DNA from: Istiophorus platypterus | Lineage: Eukaryota; Chordata; Actinopteri; Istiophoriformes; Istiophoridae | DNA length: 64,000 nucleotides | Assembly: GCA_016859345.1 (NCBI GenBank) | Contig: CM029121.1 | Location: forward strand, 9,572,411-9,636,410 | Direction of reading: 5' to 3' | In this document: piece by piece, positions 47,226-59,700 of the stretch | How the letters are laid out: every line of letters starts with the position of its first letter | How positions within the stretch are numbered: position 1 is the stretch's first letter | The notes under the pieces: generated by a model | What the model was told of the DNA's origin: nothing | What the model saw: the letters and a program-made list of their open reading frames with translations, nothing else | The model's database searches: none | Position numbers and translations under genes: made by a program

Positions 47226-47226
47226 T
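46955..47226 (+). repeat. Long (GT)n microsatellite before the sulfotransferase start
   Basis: About 270 bases of nearly pure GT with a few interruptions (GTGAAT, GTTTGT, GTGAGC). It ends 55 bases before the sulfotransferase ATG. Alternating purine-pyrimidine DNA of this length can adopt Z-form. Every long frame crossing it on either strand is repeat-encoded and should not be called a gene. Confidence 0.95.
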
Positions 47227-47280
47227 GTGCCTCACTGGCGGCGACAGCGTGAAGGATGTAGAGCCGGAGAGGGGGCCAGG

Positions 47281-49467
47281 ATGGAGTGCTCCTGGAAGAC
47301 AGTGTTGCTGCTGGTGTGTGCGTCTCTGGGGGTCCAGTACACGGCCATCCGCACCCTGAGGGACTCCCTGTCTGAACCCTGTCAGGGAGCCTACCGCTGC
47401 CAGACCAGACATCATAGAGGTGCGATTCAACACCAAGTCCAGCTGATCCCACATACTGCACTACCTTGCAAAAAGAGAGCGTGAAGTGTGTATAGCTGTA
47501 GGAGTGTATGGATACTGTATATGCTCATGTAATACAAAAATAACACCCAATGAAAGATTCACTTGTATTGTTACAGAGTTTGTTCCTCTGTGCCAGCAGA
47601 GGGCATACCAAGACCCACTAAACTCTTGATTGGAAATATTAGTAACACTGGCAATATTATTCATATTTTAGCAGTTTTGAGGAAAGCCTCATTAAAAGGG
47701 ATTCAGTGAAGAGAGAGACAACATTAAGCATCCCGCTGCAGCTCCATGCTGTGACCAAAGTAAAAGAAAGCAGATCATTAAATGAGGGAATTCCCAAGAA
47801 GTGGGGAGGATAGAGAGATGAAATATGTGTGATTCGTTTTACAATTATCCTCCAATTTATCTCTATTAATCTCTTCTCACAGCGCAGCTGCAGCTTTCCG
47901 GCATCAAGCTCCTGTGTACAAAAGCAACATCCCCTTTGCAATCAACTCCTCATCAGCAATAATTGCTTGTTAGCTATTTGCACTATATTTAGAGATCCGC
48001 CATTTCATAACCTCCCTCGATAACCACCAGCAGACAAGCAACTTACTCAGGCATGTTTACCCTCTAAATTATTCAAGCTTTATTGGCTTGATTCAGTTAA
48101 TTTATTTTCTCCTGAAGTCATGACAAAAAATTTGACTTACTTCCACTTTTATAAGCTGAAATAACTCTTCTCCTACCGGAACTTGAAACTACGAAAGAGA
48201 TTTTTAAAGAATGGTTGTGTGATGTGTTATTTAAAACTATTATTGAACTTATTTTAAGAAATTATAAATAAATTCCATTCAGTATCATGAGTGATAGTAT
48301 GAATTAAACATGTAAAGCATGTGGCTTTTTGTTTTCTTTCTTCAAGACTCCAGGTGGAGAGCATTATGTGATGAAGGCCTGATGCCTGCTGAGTTGCCCC
48401 GGAAGCACATCCTGCTGTTTGCCACCACACGCAGTGGCTCCTCCTTTACCGGACAGCTCCTAAACCAACACCCAGGGATCTTCTACGTGTTTGAGCCTCT
48501 CTACCATGTGCAGCAGGCGTTCACCAACTCCAGCAGCAGGCTGCGTCGCACCCTAGACCGCCGGGCCCTACTGGGAGCATACAGGGACCTCCTCCTCAAT
48601 CTGTACACCTGCGACCTTCACTTCATGGAGAATTACATCCGTCCGGAGCCCCAGGACCACATCACCAGCTCCTTCTTTCGTCGAAGCTCCAGCCACGCCC
48701 TCTGTTCCCCTCCTGTGTGTATGGAAGGAGGGGCCTCTGATCCACCTGATGAATCTTGGTGTCCTAAGAAGTGTGGGGCACTGAACCTTACTTTAGCTTC
48801 TATGTCATGTCTGTCAAGAGGACACATAGCCATAAAGACTGTGCGGGTCCCTGAGGTGGGGGACCTTCGCACCCTGACTGAAGATCCGCGACTGGACCTG
48901 AAGATTATCCACCTGGTGAGGGACCCAAGGGCTATCCTTGCCTCACGCATGATGGCGTTTTCAGATCAGTTCCGTGCTTGGAAAATATGGAATGCAACTG
49001 GAAGGCAACCACGATACGTGGACCTGTCACAGATCACCAGCACCTGTAAGGACATTGTGGCCTCTGCAGAAACAGGCCTGCAGAGGCCGGCGTGGCTGCG
49101 GGGACGCTACCTACTGGTGCGGTATGAGGACCTGGCGTTCAACCCAAAGGACAAAGCCACTGAGATCTACAGGTTTGTGGGGCTGGAGATGGAGGACAAG
49201 GTGAAAATGTGGATTGCAAAGAACACCAACAGTAACATGTCATCTCCATCCATGTGGAACTACAGATATTCCACCACCAGGGACTCCAGAGCGACAGCAG
49301 AGAACTGGAGGCTTCGGCTCGGCTTCGACATTGTGAGGACAGTGCAAAATCTGTGCAATGACACTCTGGCCCTGCTGGGATACAAACAGGTTCACTCTGC
49401 AGCCGAGCTCAGAGACTTGTCTCATAGTTTAGTGGAGCACAGGACCTTTCAACCACTCACATGGTAG
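47281..49467 (+). CDS. Carbohydrate 6-O sulfotransferase, CHST1/CHST16 group (2 coding exons, 419 aa)
   Basis: These Golgi type II membrane enzymes transfer sulfate from PAPS to C6 of galactose or GlcNAc in keratan sulfate and related glycans. Exons 47281-47419 and 48347-49467 join in frame with GT-AG ends. The N-terminus MECSWKTVLLL...QYTAIRT is close to human CHST1 and supplies the cytoplasmic stub and membrane anchor (about 7-24). The 5'-phosphosulfate loop is TTRSGSSF (73-80), and the 3'-phosphate site is LVRDPRAILASR (236-247). Other family blocks are VFEPLYHVQ, HIAIKTVRVPEV and YLLVRYEDLA. The body is clearly more diverged from human CHST1 than the anchor is. The coding intron also differs from human CHST1, whose coding region I believe to be one exon. 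It may therefore be CHST16, a CHST1 relative described as lost in amniotes, or a teleost chst1 duplicate. Confidence 0.9.
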
Positions 49468-50197
49468 ATTTGGTTAAAGTTTTTTAAAAAATCTGAATGT
49501 TATTTATTTATTTATTCATTTGTTTATTTGTTTCTCTGTAAGGATTCTTATAAAATGAATGTAATTTATCTTATTTTGGAATACTGTCTAAAGTAATTTT
49601 TTATTACATGTATTTTTACTTTACAGGGTTTTGTTAAAGATATTAAAAGTGCAATATTTCAAGCATCTGTATTGCTGGAAAAGGTACTGATCCAGAATCA
49701 AATCTACGCTGCTGTATGTCTTGATTGAAAGCTCTGAATCCTGATGTGATTATGTTCTATATTGTTTTTTTCATTATTCATTTTTTTCATAATTTCAGTC
49801 TTTACAGAGCCCAGGTACCATTTCAGAGTAAATCTGACATTAAATCAGTCAAAAAGTGATGTTCCTTAAGGTGAAAAATACAGGAAGAAAAGGGGATTTA
49901 TTTGTAAATAAAAGAAGAAGAAATTATAGGGCTTGCTTTCAAAGTGTCTCTAATGCATTTTGGAAAAGGATTAAAATGTCACATGTTGTAGGAAGAATAT
50001 CTTTGCCAGTGCAATCTCCTTTACAGCAGCTGTTGAGAATATGAGAATATATGTGTTTTTTTTCTTCACAGTGAATACTTAAATACTGTAGATACTCATT
50101 AACTGTTGGAATGCAAGTGTGGAAATGTTATCTGCTGGATGTGTTTGTGCATTTTTGTCAGTGTAGCTATACTGTTTATATTTTTTAGACTTTTTAA

Positions 50198-50203
50198 AAT
50201 AAA
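50198..50203 (+). terminator. Candidate poly(A) signal of the sulfotransferase gene
   Basis: AATAAA in an AT-rich stretch 731 bases after the stop codon. Confidence 0.45.
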
Positions 50204-50249
50204 TTATTCATATGGAAGTAATACATATCTACCACACTGCTGAAATCTT

Positions 50250-53200
50250 CAACCATTTTTGTTTGATGTGTTCTTTTATTTCTTTAATCCTGAGAGGAAA
50301 GTGGGTAAGTGCATGAGTTTTAGTGAAAACAGAATGGTGCAAATTCATTGTCTTTTATCTTGTAATGCCTCTGTACTTGGTTTGTTTTACAGCCAAATTT
50401 AATCCTGCTGATGTGTCTGTTGTAACAGATACGTTTTTGACTCAAGAGAATACGGGCTGCACATACTGTGTTTCATTTTAAGTTGACTTTGAACCTCAAA
50501 AGAATAATACCGGGATCATTCAGTGGTACCAGCTATCTGCAGTGGAGTATAGTCAGAGATTAGACAGCTGCACATTCTCTGCTACTTCCACCATTTGAAA
50601 TTGGTCTTTGTGTCTAAACAGAGAAAAGAAACGTGCCATCTCCAGACACCAGCCCATTTATTTCCATGTAGAGCTGCTCTCTTGAGATAAATGCTGAAAG
50701 TAGTTTCTAAGGAGGAACTCATTGCATGAATCGTAGCCAAACCACTGATTGACTGTGATTTTCTTGCCTTTCAAATGTGAGCATTGCATCTTCCTATGGA
50801 GGCCGCAGTTGTAGCCCGCTGGGAGCTATGAGCTTTAATACTTACTCTGCCAAAGAAAGCCACTCCACAGTGAGGGGAAGTATGCAGTTTGAGTGGAACG
50901 GTCATGCTGCTCTTCGAGCACTATTAAATCCGAAGTGAAATTGTCCCTTTAAAAATGTATTTTTAGACACCCACTCCTCCCTATCCTTCCTGTAGCTGCC
51001 TTATAGCTGCTGACACCAGGGATATCTTAGTGCAGGCCAAAGAATTGATCTACAGATCAAGCTGAGGAGAAACAGGATTTAAGATGCATAGAGAAAAGAG
51101 TGGCCGTCTTTCTTTGAACTTAATCTGCAAGGCTACAAAAACTGGCCATAAAGCAAAGCTTTATGACACCCACGGAGATGTGCTTCATCGGTTTTTCCAT
51201 CCCCACCCTAACACCCAAAGCTGCAAGTGGCCTGAGTCAGCCGTCGTCTAATTACCCATTTCTTTGCACTCAATAACGGCAGCCCCTTTTTTCTCCTTAA
51301 CTATGCTGACAAATTTAGGTTGTATCAATACCAGTAACAAATATGGGGTGCATGCTTATATTGGGAAATGCAAAATAGCACACAAGTAATCTAAGCTAGT
51401 GGCTCCCGTCCTTTTTTTGTTAGTTATAGCCCACAGGCCTTTGGGATGAGGACAAGTACACCCTCACTGACACTTTTTACTTCAGACACAACCCATTAAT
51501 TTTAGATACTTTTTATTAACTATTTATCCATTATTTTAAGATAACTCTTTTAGAAAAGTACTTACCCTATTTATCCATTCAACCATCTCTTTAAGAAAAA
51601 TTGGTCTTAATTGTGCTGTTTCTCTGCTTGCTTGCTAACGAGCTTTCACACACTCTGAAAACCTCTGAGGTCAGAGTAGAAGCAAGAGGAACACACACAT
51701 ACAACTGTGTAATGAAAAACATGCAAAGGCCAAGATGTTAAAAGATGAAGGAAGCATTTTTATTCTGTAAATGGTTTGGGTCATGTGGAGAGGGAGCATG
51801 CGGGCATCTGTCACACTGACAGCTCTTGGGAAGCTTGCAGGGAAACACTTTGACTTTCTTCTCTGCTGTTTTTGGATTCAGGCAGAAATTGCCTGAATGT
51901 CTTGTTCAGATCTTCAGTTGTTTTTAATGTGTTTTCCCTTTTATATGTAAGCGTGAAGTGCTCTTACATCAGCTTGTGTTAGGAGGCTGAAATGTGGAAG
52001 CACTTGTGTTGTGATTTGCACATGTGTGTATAAAGGCGAAAAAGAGAGATTGACTTTGAATTTCAGGATATTTTGTGGGTTTTTTTCTATCAGGATAACA
52101 AAGTATAAATAGCTCCATACCTAAAACTTGTGTGAGGATGGAAGCCTACTAGCAGGATGGAGCGGGACGATCAACCTCACTCTGTGAGGTTTAAGGTTGA
52201 GACCTTTAGTGGGTCTCCACTGCTGTGCTCTCATCCACACTGGGCGCAGCAAGCAAGAAGAAAGGTTCTCCTGCAGGGATCAGTAAAGAATCACATTAAT
52301 GTAGCAACTAATATTTTGTTCATCAGACATCAAACTCCTATTTCTTTTGCTTCAACATGGTGCACACCAATAGCAGAAAAAGAACGATCAGTGGATTTTT
52401 TTTTCCCTCAAATGTATTTCACGGGCTATTAAAATTCAAGACAGATAAATATCGCTGCTTCATTTCCCACTGTAACAGCTCTAGGTCACAGGCATCAGGG
52501 GGTGCAGACACGGTGTGAACCAGCTTCCAACAGTGTTTTGAAAAGCACCCTCTTGACCTTCCAGCACCACTGTTGTGTAAGTGTCAGTCGAATCAGTTCT
52601 ATCGCATAAACCCTCCCCTCCTCTGCTCGGCCCCAACGCACATCTGTAATCAGCCCTAACCATTCGCTGGTCATAATGGGATGTGGGAGCGAAGGAGGTT
52701 GTGAGATGTCCTTGGAGTTGATCCTCCAGCTGCAGGTGTGTCATCCAGGTTCATTATCACACGGTTGATTCTTTATGGTCCTTATCTGGGCGCGCAGCCA
52801 GAAAGTCAGCAAATTATGAGCTTCCTCCGAGTCACACTGGCACATAACCGCGAGCTTTGATGTAAGTCAGTGTCTTTCTGTGTATATGTGCACATTCATA
52901 AACATACTTGTACCTGTATACAACCTATATATCCAGGATATAATGTCAAAATGGCTGTTAGAGGCTTGACAAAGGTGACACCCAGCAGCAGCGAGGTAGA
53001 GACCAATTTCTGCCCTTCTTTTAGTTTAACAAATTGACCTTATAGGAAAGCATTGATTCAGGAAAGATCAGAGTCTGCTGAGAGCAGACTGCACAGCCTA
53101 TTGACAGTCCTGTTAAAATGACTAGTGAAAATTGCTGCTGATGACTTGGAAAAATGTCAGAAGGAAATGGAAATTCCTATTTTCTATCAGACTAACATCA

Positions 53201-54390
53201 GCACTTAAAGATAACTTTTCACATCACACAATATTTATCATTTCTCTCTGCCTCTTAAGTGCTGAGAGGTACTGTAGGCTGTAATTTCCACAAACTAAGT
53301 ACATGCAGTGTATCATATATGAATGTTTTATAGAAATGTTGGAAAGTAATGAGAAAGTACATCAGGCTCTCTTACTTTTAAGCTCAGCACCCTTTTCTCT
53401 ATTGACATGACCATTAAACTCCCAGTAGCACTGGCACAAACAGTTTTCCTTTTTTACTGTCCTTACTGGGAGCCAAAGACGTCATTTATGATGACATTAA
53501 GGAGCATTTAAGACAGAATGAAACCACTTTAAGCCAGAGCATCTTTATTTCTGGAGCCACAATGGCCCTCAGCAGACATCAGCCTCTGCCATACCCATCA
53601 TTCAGATATTGTTATTTCCTGCCATGCACACATACACACACACACAAACACACCAGCCCTCCATAGGCTCTTCATGGTCACCTTTACCTCTCTGTCTATG
53701 CAATTCTGTTCTCTCTGTTCAAGGCATCTGAAAAATTTTACCCTTTTTAATAGAAAAAACTCAGCTCCTGTGGTAATGCAGTAAGGCTTTGGTAACTATT
53801 ATTAATATAGCGAAAGTTGCATTTGTATGACATCTCTCAGCAGCATTTGATTCCAGCGTGAGTTCACTCACAGATTGTTTATTGTGTTTTCCACTGTCCC
53901 TAATAAGGGGCTTTCATAGTGAACATCAGAAGGCCAGCCAGCAGAGCTTCATGTAGGGTACAGCTCCTCAAGATAAATGCAAGCAGGCCTCCATCAAACC
54001 TAGCACCATCAGCAATATCATACACAAACACACACACACACTGCAGTTTAAAAAGACACCAGTGAGTCTTGAGAATAGGCTATGATCCATTTAAAGCAAT
54101 ATATGCATGTATTATTGGGGTTGTAGTCCTCTGTTAACTGCTTGTGGGATCAAAATCAAGAGTTTACATCTTTGCAATGATTAAATGCTCAATTGATCCT
54201 GTCCTTTATTGCCCTAATGGTTGGAAAACACACTCCATGGGGGCATATGGTGATTGCTAAACTGTAGTGATACTGCAAAGGGTAATTAGGCATATTACAG
54301 TTTGAGGCAATAGGCATTAAAAATGTTTTATTTTTAAGAAGCATGTGTAGCTTATGGAATGCCTAATTTGAGCTTTTTTCTTGCAGTGGC

Positions 54391-54425
<35 letters not shown>

Positions 54426-54580
54426 AAGTTCATTTAGAGAGGAAACAAGATATAAGACAGCAGCATCAAACACGAGGCCAGTAACAACTAGTTATTTCTA
54501 AGCCTCCTCAGTGGGCAAAAGACTAAATATTCAAAGTTAGTCTGCGTGTAATACAGTCTTTCTCTGCTTGATCTTAATGA
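50250..54580. other. Non-coding spacer downstream of the sulfotransferase
   Basis: No gene-like frame on either strand. Contains a short GA microsatellite at 54392-54424 and short CA runs near 53630 and 54025. Nothing else recognised. Confidence 0.5.
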
Positions 54581-54583
54581 AAG

Positions 54584-55205
54584 GTAGGGGTAGAAGACAC
54601 ATTCAGATACTTTACTTAAGTGAAAGTACCAATACCACAATACCAAAATACTTACTTACAAATAAAATCTTGAATTTACATTCAAATTACTCAAATTACA
54701 AAGTACTCTATTGTAGTGTGGACTGTTACTGTTTAGCTGCTTGAAGTTCATCTTAACCACCTTAAAAGAGAAGTCAAGACATGATTTAGTTCTTCTGCAG
54801 AAAAGTGGATACATATTTTGGACTATTATCCAAATTTTTTTTTTTTTTTTTATTAAATGTTTTCCCTCAATCCTCAAAATGTTAAATGAAATCATCCAAG
54901 AAGATTAGAGGGGAAATGTCTCTTTGATGGAACTGCTAACATCTCACAGACTAACATGGGACAAGGGGCCAAAACTAGACACCGCGGACACAAGCGGAGA
55001 GGGTTCGGAATCACTCGCTTAATCTTTAGAAATGGAAGTAAATAACAGTTTCCATCCAGTAAATGAGGATGAGTAGAAAGTACAATGTTTCCTTCCAAAA
55101 TGCATTGCAGTATTTAAGTATTATTTAGCATAAAATGTAGGTAGTACAGCCTTAAATTATGCAAAGTATAGTACTTTAGTAAATGTTAGTTACTTTTCAC
55201 CACTG
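54584..55205. mobile_element. Non-autonomous DNA transposon (hAT-like MITE)
   Basis: The left end carries CAGATACTTTACTTAAGTGA and AAGTACCAATACCACAATAC. The right end reads AGTTACTTTTCACCACTG, the inverse of the CAGTGGTGGAAAGTAAC ends of an abundant fish family recalled from memory. No transposase is visible. Confidence 0.6.
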
Positions 55206-55945
55206 ATGTGACAGTAAGAGTAAAAAGGCTTGACTCCATTAAACAAATAATTGATGTTTAAATAAGTAGGCCGGATCGGTGAAGTCATTGCTGGCGCTGC
55301 AGCTCACAGCACCGCGCTGGTTTTGTTTCTCCTGGCCTCCTCAGGGTGCTCTCGGTAGAATACAGTAGATCAGTCTCTCTACTGGCGTCCCATCACACAC
55401 CCAACTGTCACCCCTCACCAGCCAGAGCCAAAGCTCTTCTAAAGAATCTTACCCTGAGGAGAATCTTTCTTCCAGAAGGTTTTGGAAAACCCAGTTCAAA
55501 TCTTTTTCATGTGAGCAACACTCAAATGTTTAAGATGTGGGGACTGGTCCACTGGCCCCTCTCCCCCTCCCCAAACCTCCCCTTTCAGGATATAGTGGGC
55601 GTGACAGTGTCTGTGGGGTTTTTATTTTCATTTCATTTTCTCTTCTCTCTATTTGGAAGTGTTTTAGACAAGGCGGACTAAAGCACAGTATGAGGCGTAG
55701 GTGGGCTGCAGGATCACAGATGCAGTGGGAGGAAGGTGTGACGACCCCACGTCCCTGACATTCTTTTCAGCCCTGGTCTGTGATTTTGGCTTCCGTTTGG
55801 CCCCTGCTTTCCCAGCCCACTCATCTCAGTTTGAAGCTGATTAAAGTTTCGGGCCAAGTTTTAAACACAAAGGCTCATGCAGTTTCACCTTTTCTTTGTT
55901 TGGCTTTTAGCTAACATATTTCCATTTAATTCCATAACACAATGA

Positions 55946-55959
55946 CCCCCCCCCCCCAC

Positions 55960-56024
<65 letters not shown>

Positions 56025-56052
56025 CACACAAAACACACACACACACACACAA
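55946..56052 (+). repeat. Poly(C) plus (CA)n microsatellite
   Basis: Twelve C followed by about 95 bases of CA with occasional AA interruptions. Confidence 0.9.
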
Positions 56053-56494
56053 CTCCCACTGACTAGTTTACGGTATACCAACACTGTCAGCAATTCCACA
56101 ATGAATTTTCTACTAGTTTTAATTCTCAGACTCATCCATAATTCACCAACAGAGGGCACCGAACAGAGCAGCATCGAGCTAGATTAAAGGCCCAAGTACT
56201 GCATCTTTTCCTTTCAGTTTAATTTGAATAGAATTCATATTCATAGAAATAGCATATGAGGTGTCGAATTTCAATATGTCGAAAAAGAAAAGAAAGAGAC
56301 AGGATGGAGTAGAGTAAGTGGGGAGATAGACCCTGGCTACAAAAGCATTAGTGTGGATGGCACTGAGCTGTTTTTAGATGTCCTGAGGCTGCTGCTGCTT
56401 TGAGATGACAAGTTGTCTTTTGCAGATAATGTCCGTTTCTCTTGAACATTTTGTCTTCTGTATAGATGCAACTACTCGCACAATAGCTCATCTT

Positions 56495-56726
56495 AAAGTG
56501 GTACTCCAGCAAATCACTCCTGCACTTTCATAAAGTTGGGAGTCTTGAAAGACACAGAGTATAAAGAGATCGCTCCACCCCCCCCACCCCCCTCCAGTCT
56601 TTTATGCTAAACTAACATCACCTCATCCTGATTCCAGCTTTGTGCCTAACACACACAGATATGAGACTGAGACTGAATTTTTTATCCTATTCTCGGAGGA
56701 AAAGTGATTGTTGAACTATTCCTTTA
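56495..56726 (-). repeat. Composite repeat ending in a fold-back arm
   Basis: The left part (GTACTCCAGCAAATCACTCC, then TTTCATAAAGTTGGGAGTCT) looks like another dispersed fish repeat. The right part, from about 56640, ends GAGGAAAAGTGATTGTTGAA then CTATTCCTTT, the terminal arm of the fold-back family in - orientation. Confidence 0.45.
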
Positions 56727-59700
56727 AACGGTGGCAGGCTCTTCAGGGCTACAGTATATCAGCTTTCTTGGCGCTTTGCTCATGATTGCATCCTCTTCCT
56801 CTCTATACTGGGAAAAAATACAATTCAAGGACCATTGTTGGTTTTTTTCCATATGTTTCCATATGTTTCCATATTTTATTTCAAACTGCTTTACATCCTG
56901 TTAATATTTGGTATTAGGAACTTGCAAGAGGACAGGAAATAACTGTTTACCCTCTGATTCTGGAAGGTTTGACAGAAAGATTTAACATATGTTGTGAACA
57001 GCTCCTCCCCAGTGTGAATAAAAGTATGTCACACATCTATGCTTTTCTCTGAGTGCCAAATACGGAATCTGTACTCTGTGTGCATTAAGCCCATTTGCAA
57101 ATGACCTGAATATATTACCACTAAAACAGTTGTGGTGTTGCTGTTCTCTTATATTGAATATAAGACTTTCCACCACACTCTCTCTTTCCCATCCTTCTTT
57201 TGTTTCCAGTCACACAGCCGCAGTCCCATCAGTACCTCAGGGCTGACATGTCCGCTGATGCTAACAAATGACGAGAATCCCCACTGACAGCGAGTCCATC
57301 TGTCTGTGTCAGAGTAATTGAATTTCATAAATATAATCAGAGGGGTCTGTTATGAAGAGACCTGCAGTCTGGTCTCCTCTGCATCATGGCTGTGTATTAT
57401 TCCACACACAGACACTGTCTGCAGCCACATTAACAAGAAGGAGTGCGAGCATGACTACCGCAAAACACAGAAAGACGCTGGCTTAATATCTGAGGAGTAA
57501 TGAACAGAGAATCTGCTACACCATTTGTCTTGAAATCTAATAGGAAGAGGAAGAAGCCAGTGGCATGCTGGCTTGATTGATTGGGTAATGGAGGGACAAT
57601 TGATGCTCCACTCTGGCTTCAAGATAATGTGCTCTGGTTTGAAAAGGAATTGTGCTTAAAACCCCACCAGACAATTTGACATTACTCAAGTGAATGAATA
57701 TACTGCAGGCAATCGCCCATTATTGATAACTACTAATATAAAACTGAAAATGAAGCTACTAAAGGTAAACACACTTGAGCCCATATATCTTACTCATTAT
57801 GAGCCAAAGCAGGACCACAGTATTTCCAGTGACCAGCTTATGCAAATTCAGCATTAAATGGAAGTTCTGCTGGAACAGATGCTTCACAAGAACCATATGC
57901 TCAATAGAAAGCATCTAATTAGCTGTTAAATGAGCTGAGTTTTGACCTGGGAAATTCTCTCCAAGGGGTAGTTAATCCCTGTTGATGCAGTTTGAGGAAT
58001 TATTGATCCAAAGGCCCGTCAAGCTTTACTCCATGAGGATAATATCGACCAAAGCACCCCGAGAGTCCTTCCATTCAAACTACAATATTACTACATAGAA
58101 TTAAAAAAAATAGAAACTTCATGTGCAGTGCTGATGTGATGATGATCACAATAAAGAGTGAACTGACAAGGCCTTCAGGGGTTCTCAAAGGCAGCAGACT
58201 AATTAGTTGCAATAAAGTCCTCTAAAACTCCTTTGACGATGGCACTCTCAACAGAGATTATCTCACTCCCAAGCTAAGACAGCGGTGCATCAGAAATCAG
58301 GACTCTCTTGATACCACAGTAAATAGATTTGGTGGGATACATTGTGAGCAATTACTCCATTCAGAAACCAAATAAAAACACGTGATGATCAGACTGAAGT
58401 TATCTCTGATCCATCTAACGACATTATGACTTTAATTAATGCTCAAAAAGAAAAACAATCTTGCCAACACCACTTGCTTCATATCTTCATTTGGAACAAT
58501 ACCGTAATACAAAGATCAAAGCAAGAAATAACAGGACAGATGACCACATGCCAACCTTTGGCCGCATTTGGACAGATGACTGTGATGTCTGCCAAGATGC
58601 AAAACCTGTCGGGAAGAAAACAGCAGCAGCGATGGGCTGATTCATTCGCTCTCTCATGTTCAAGTCCTGATAGATTTCATTTCCAAAACAACTGATAGTT
58701 TGTCGCATCTGCTGTCCTGTGGGACATGCAGCATAGGATCGGAAAAGAGTGCCAACATATGGCAGATTTAATTAATGTGAACCATCTCATCATCAGCTTC
58801 CCTGCAGACAGTTTAGACCTGGTAGACCCAGCAGACCTCCTGTGTTGTCAGGATTCACAGGCATTTTCCACACCAGTTCACTTTTCTGGGTTCACCTTAC
58901 TGAGTTAATTAGTGTGCTCTCTGCCCACCTGAGCCTGGGTTTCACATGCTCCAACTCAAAGCTGCCAACTGAAGCACCAAAGTTGAGAGGAAAAGAGGAA
59001 AAATTTAGGCTGAGAGTTGCCTGTTTGATACAGTATGTTCCCCAACTTTCAGGAAAAAAACGACTCAAATTCTGATTTGTCTTGTTTAAGATGCAATCAC
59101 TGACATTCAGCCAAGATGCAGGAGCTTATTTCTCAGATCCCCCAGATCAATGAGCGTATTTCAAGGTGCTGCTTGTACTCAGTCTTTTTCCCCCTCTTTT
59201 CTGCTAAGGAGAGTGCTCCTTTAATGGATTTAAACACTAAACTGATGAAGGAGCATTCATTGGCTTATCGGGACAAATTGTATTTTTGAGGAGGCTCTTA
59301 GAATCAGAGCTCCAGTCTCCTAATGCGATAAACAAAAAGGCTATGTCTCAAACGGTAGAGTGTGTGAACCCACTGTTACCAATAGAGAATGCATTCTCCA
59401 AAAGAGATACTGAGAAGTGCTGGCTCCTGCACATGGTTTTGTGAAATTTGATTAACATGATTGAGCCATGTGCCTGCTGAATATTAACCCTTTACTTATA
59501 CACACACACAAAGTGCAACAGAATATAATGTAGAAAAGGAAAGTTGAGTTGTTTGTCTAAATTAGATATTATTTGCCAAATTATGCATATCCAGGTTGTG
59601 AGCCACCATTTGTCTTAACTCTATTCTGTCTATGGTGTGAACTGAACTGTGTGAATGTGAGTGAGTACTGAATATGCAAAGTACCCTAAAATAGAGAAGC

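Noticed and set aside
46829..47461. Long - and + strand frames with repeated His-Thr or Val-Cys residues
   Set aside because: They are translations of the GT microsatellite; only the + frame from 47281 belongs to a gene.
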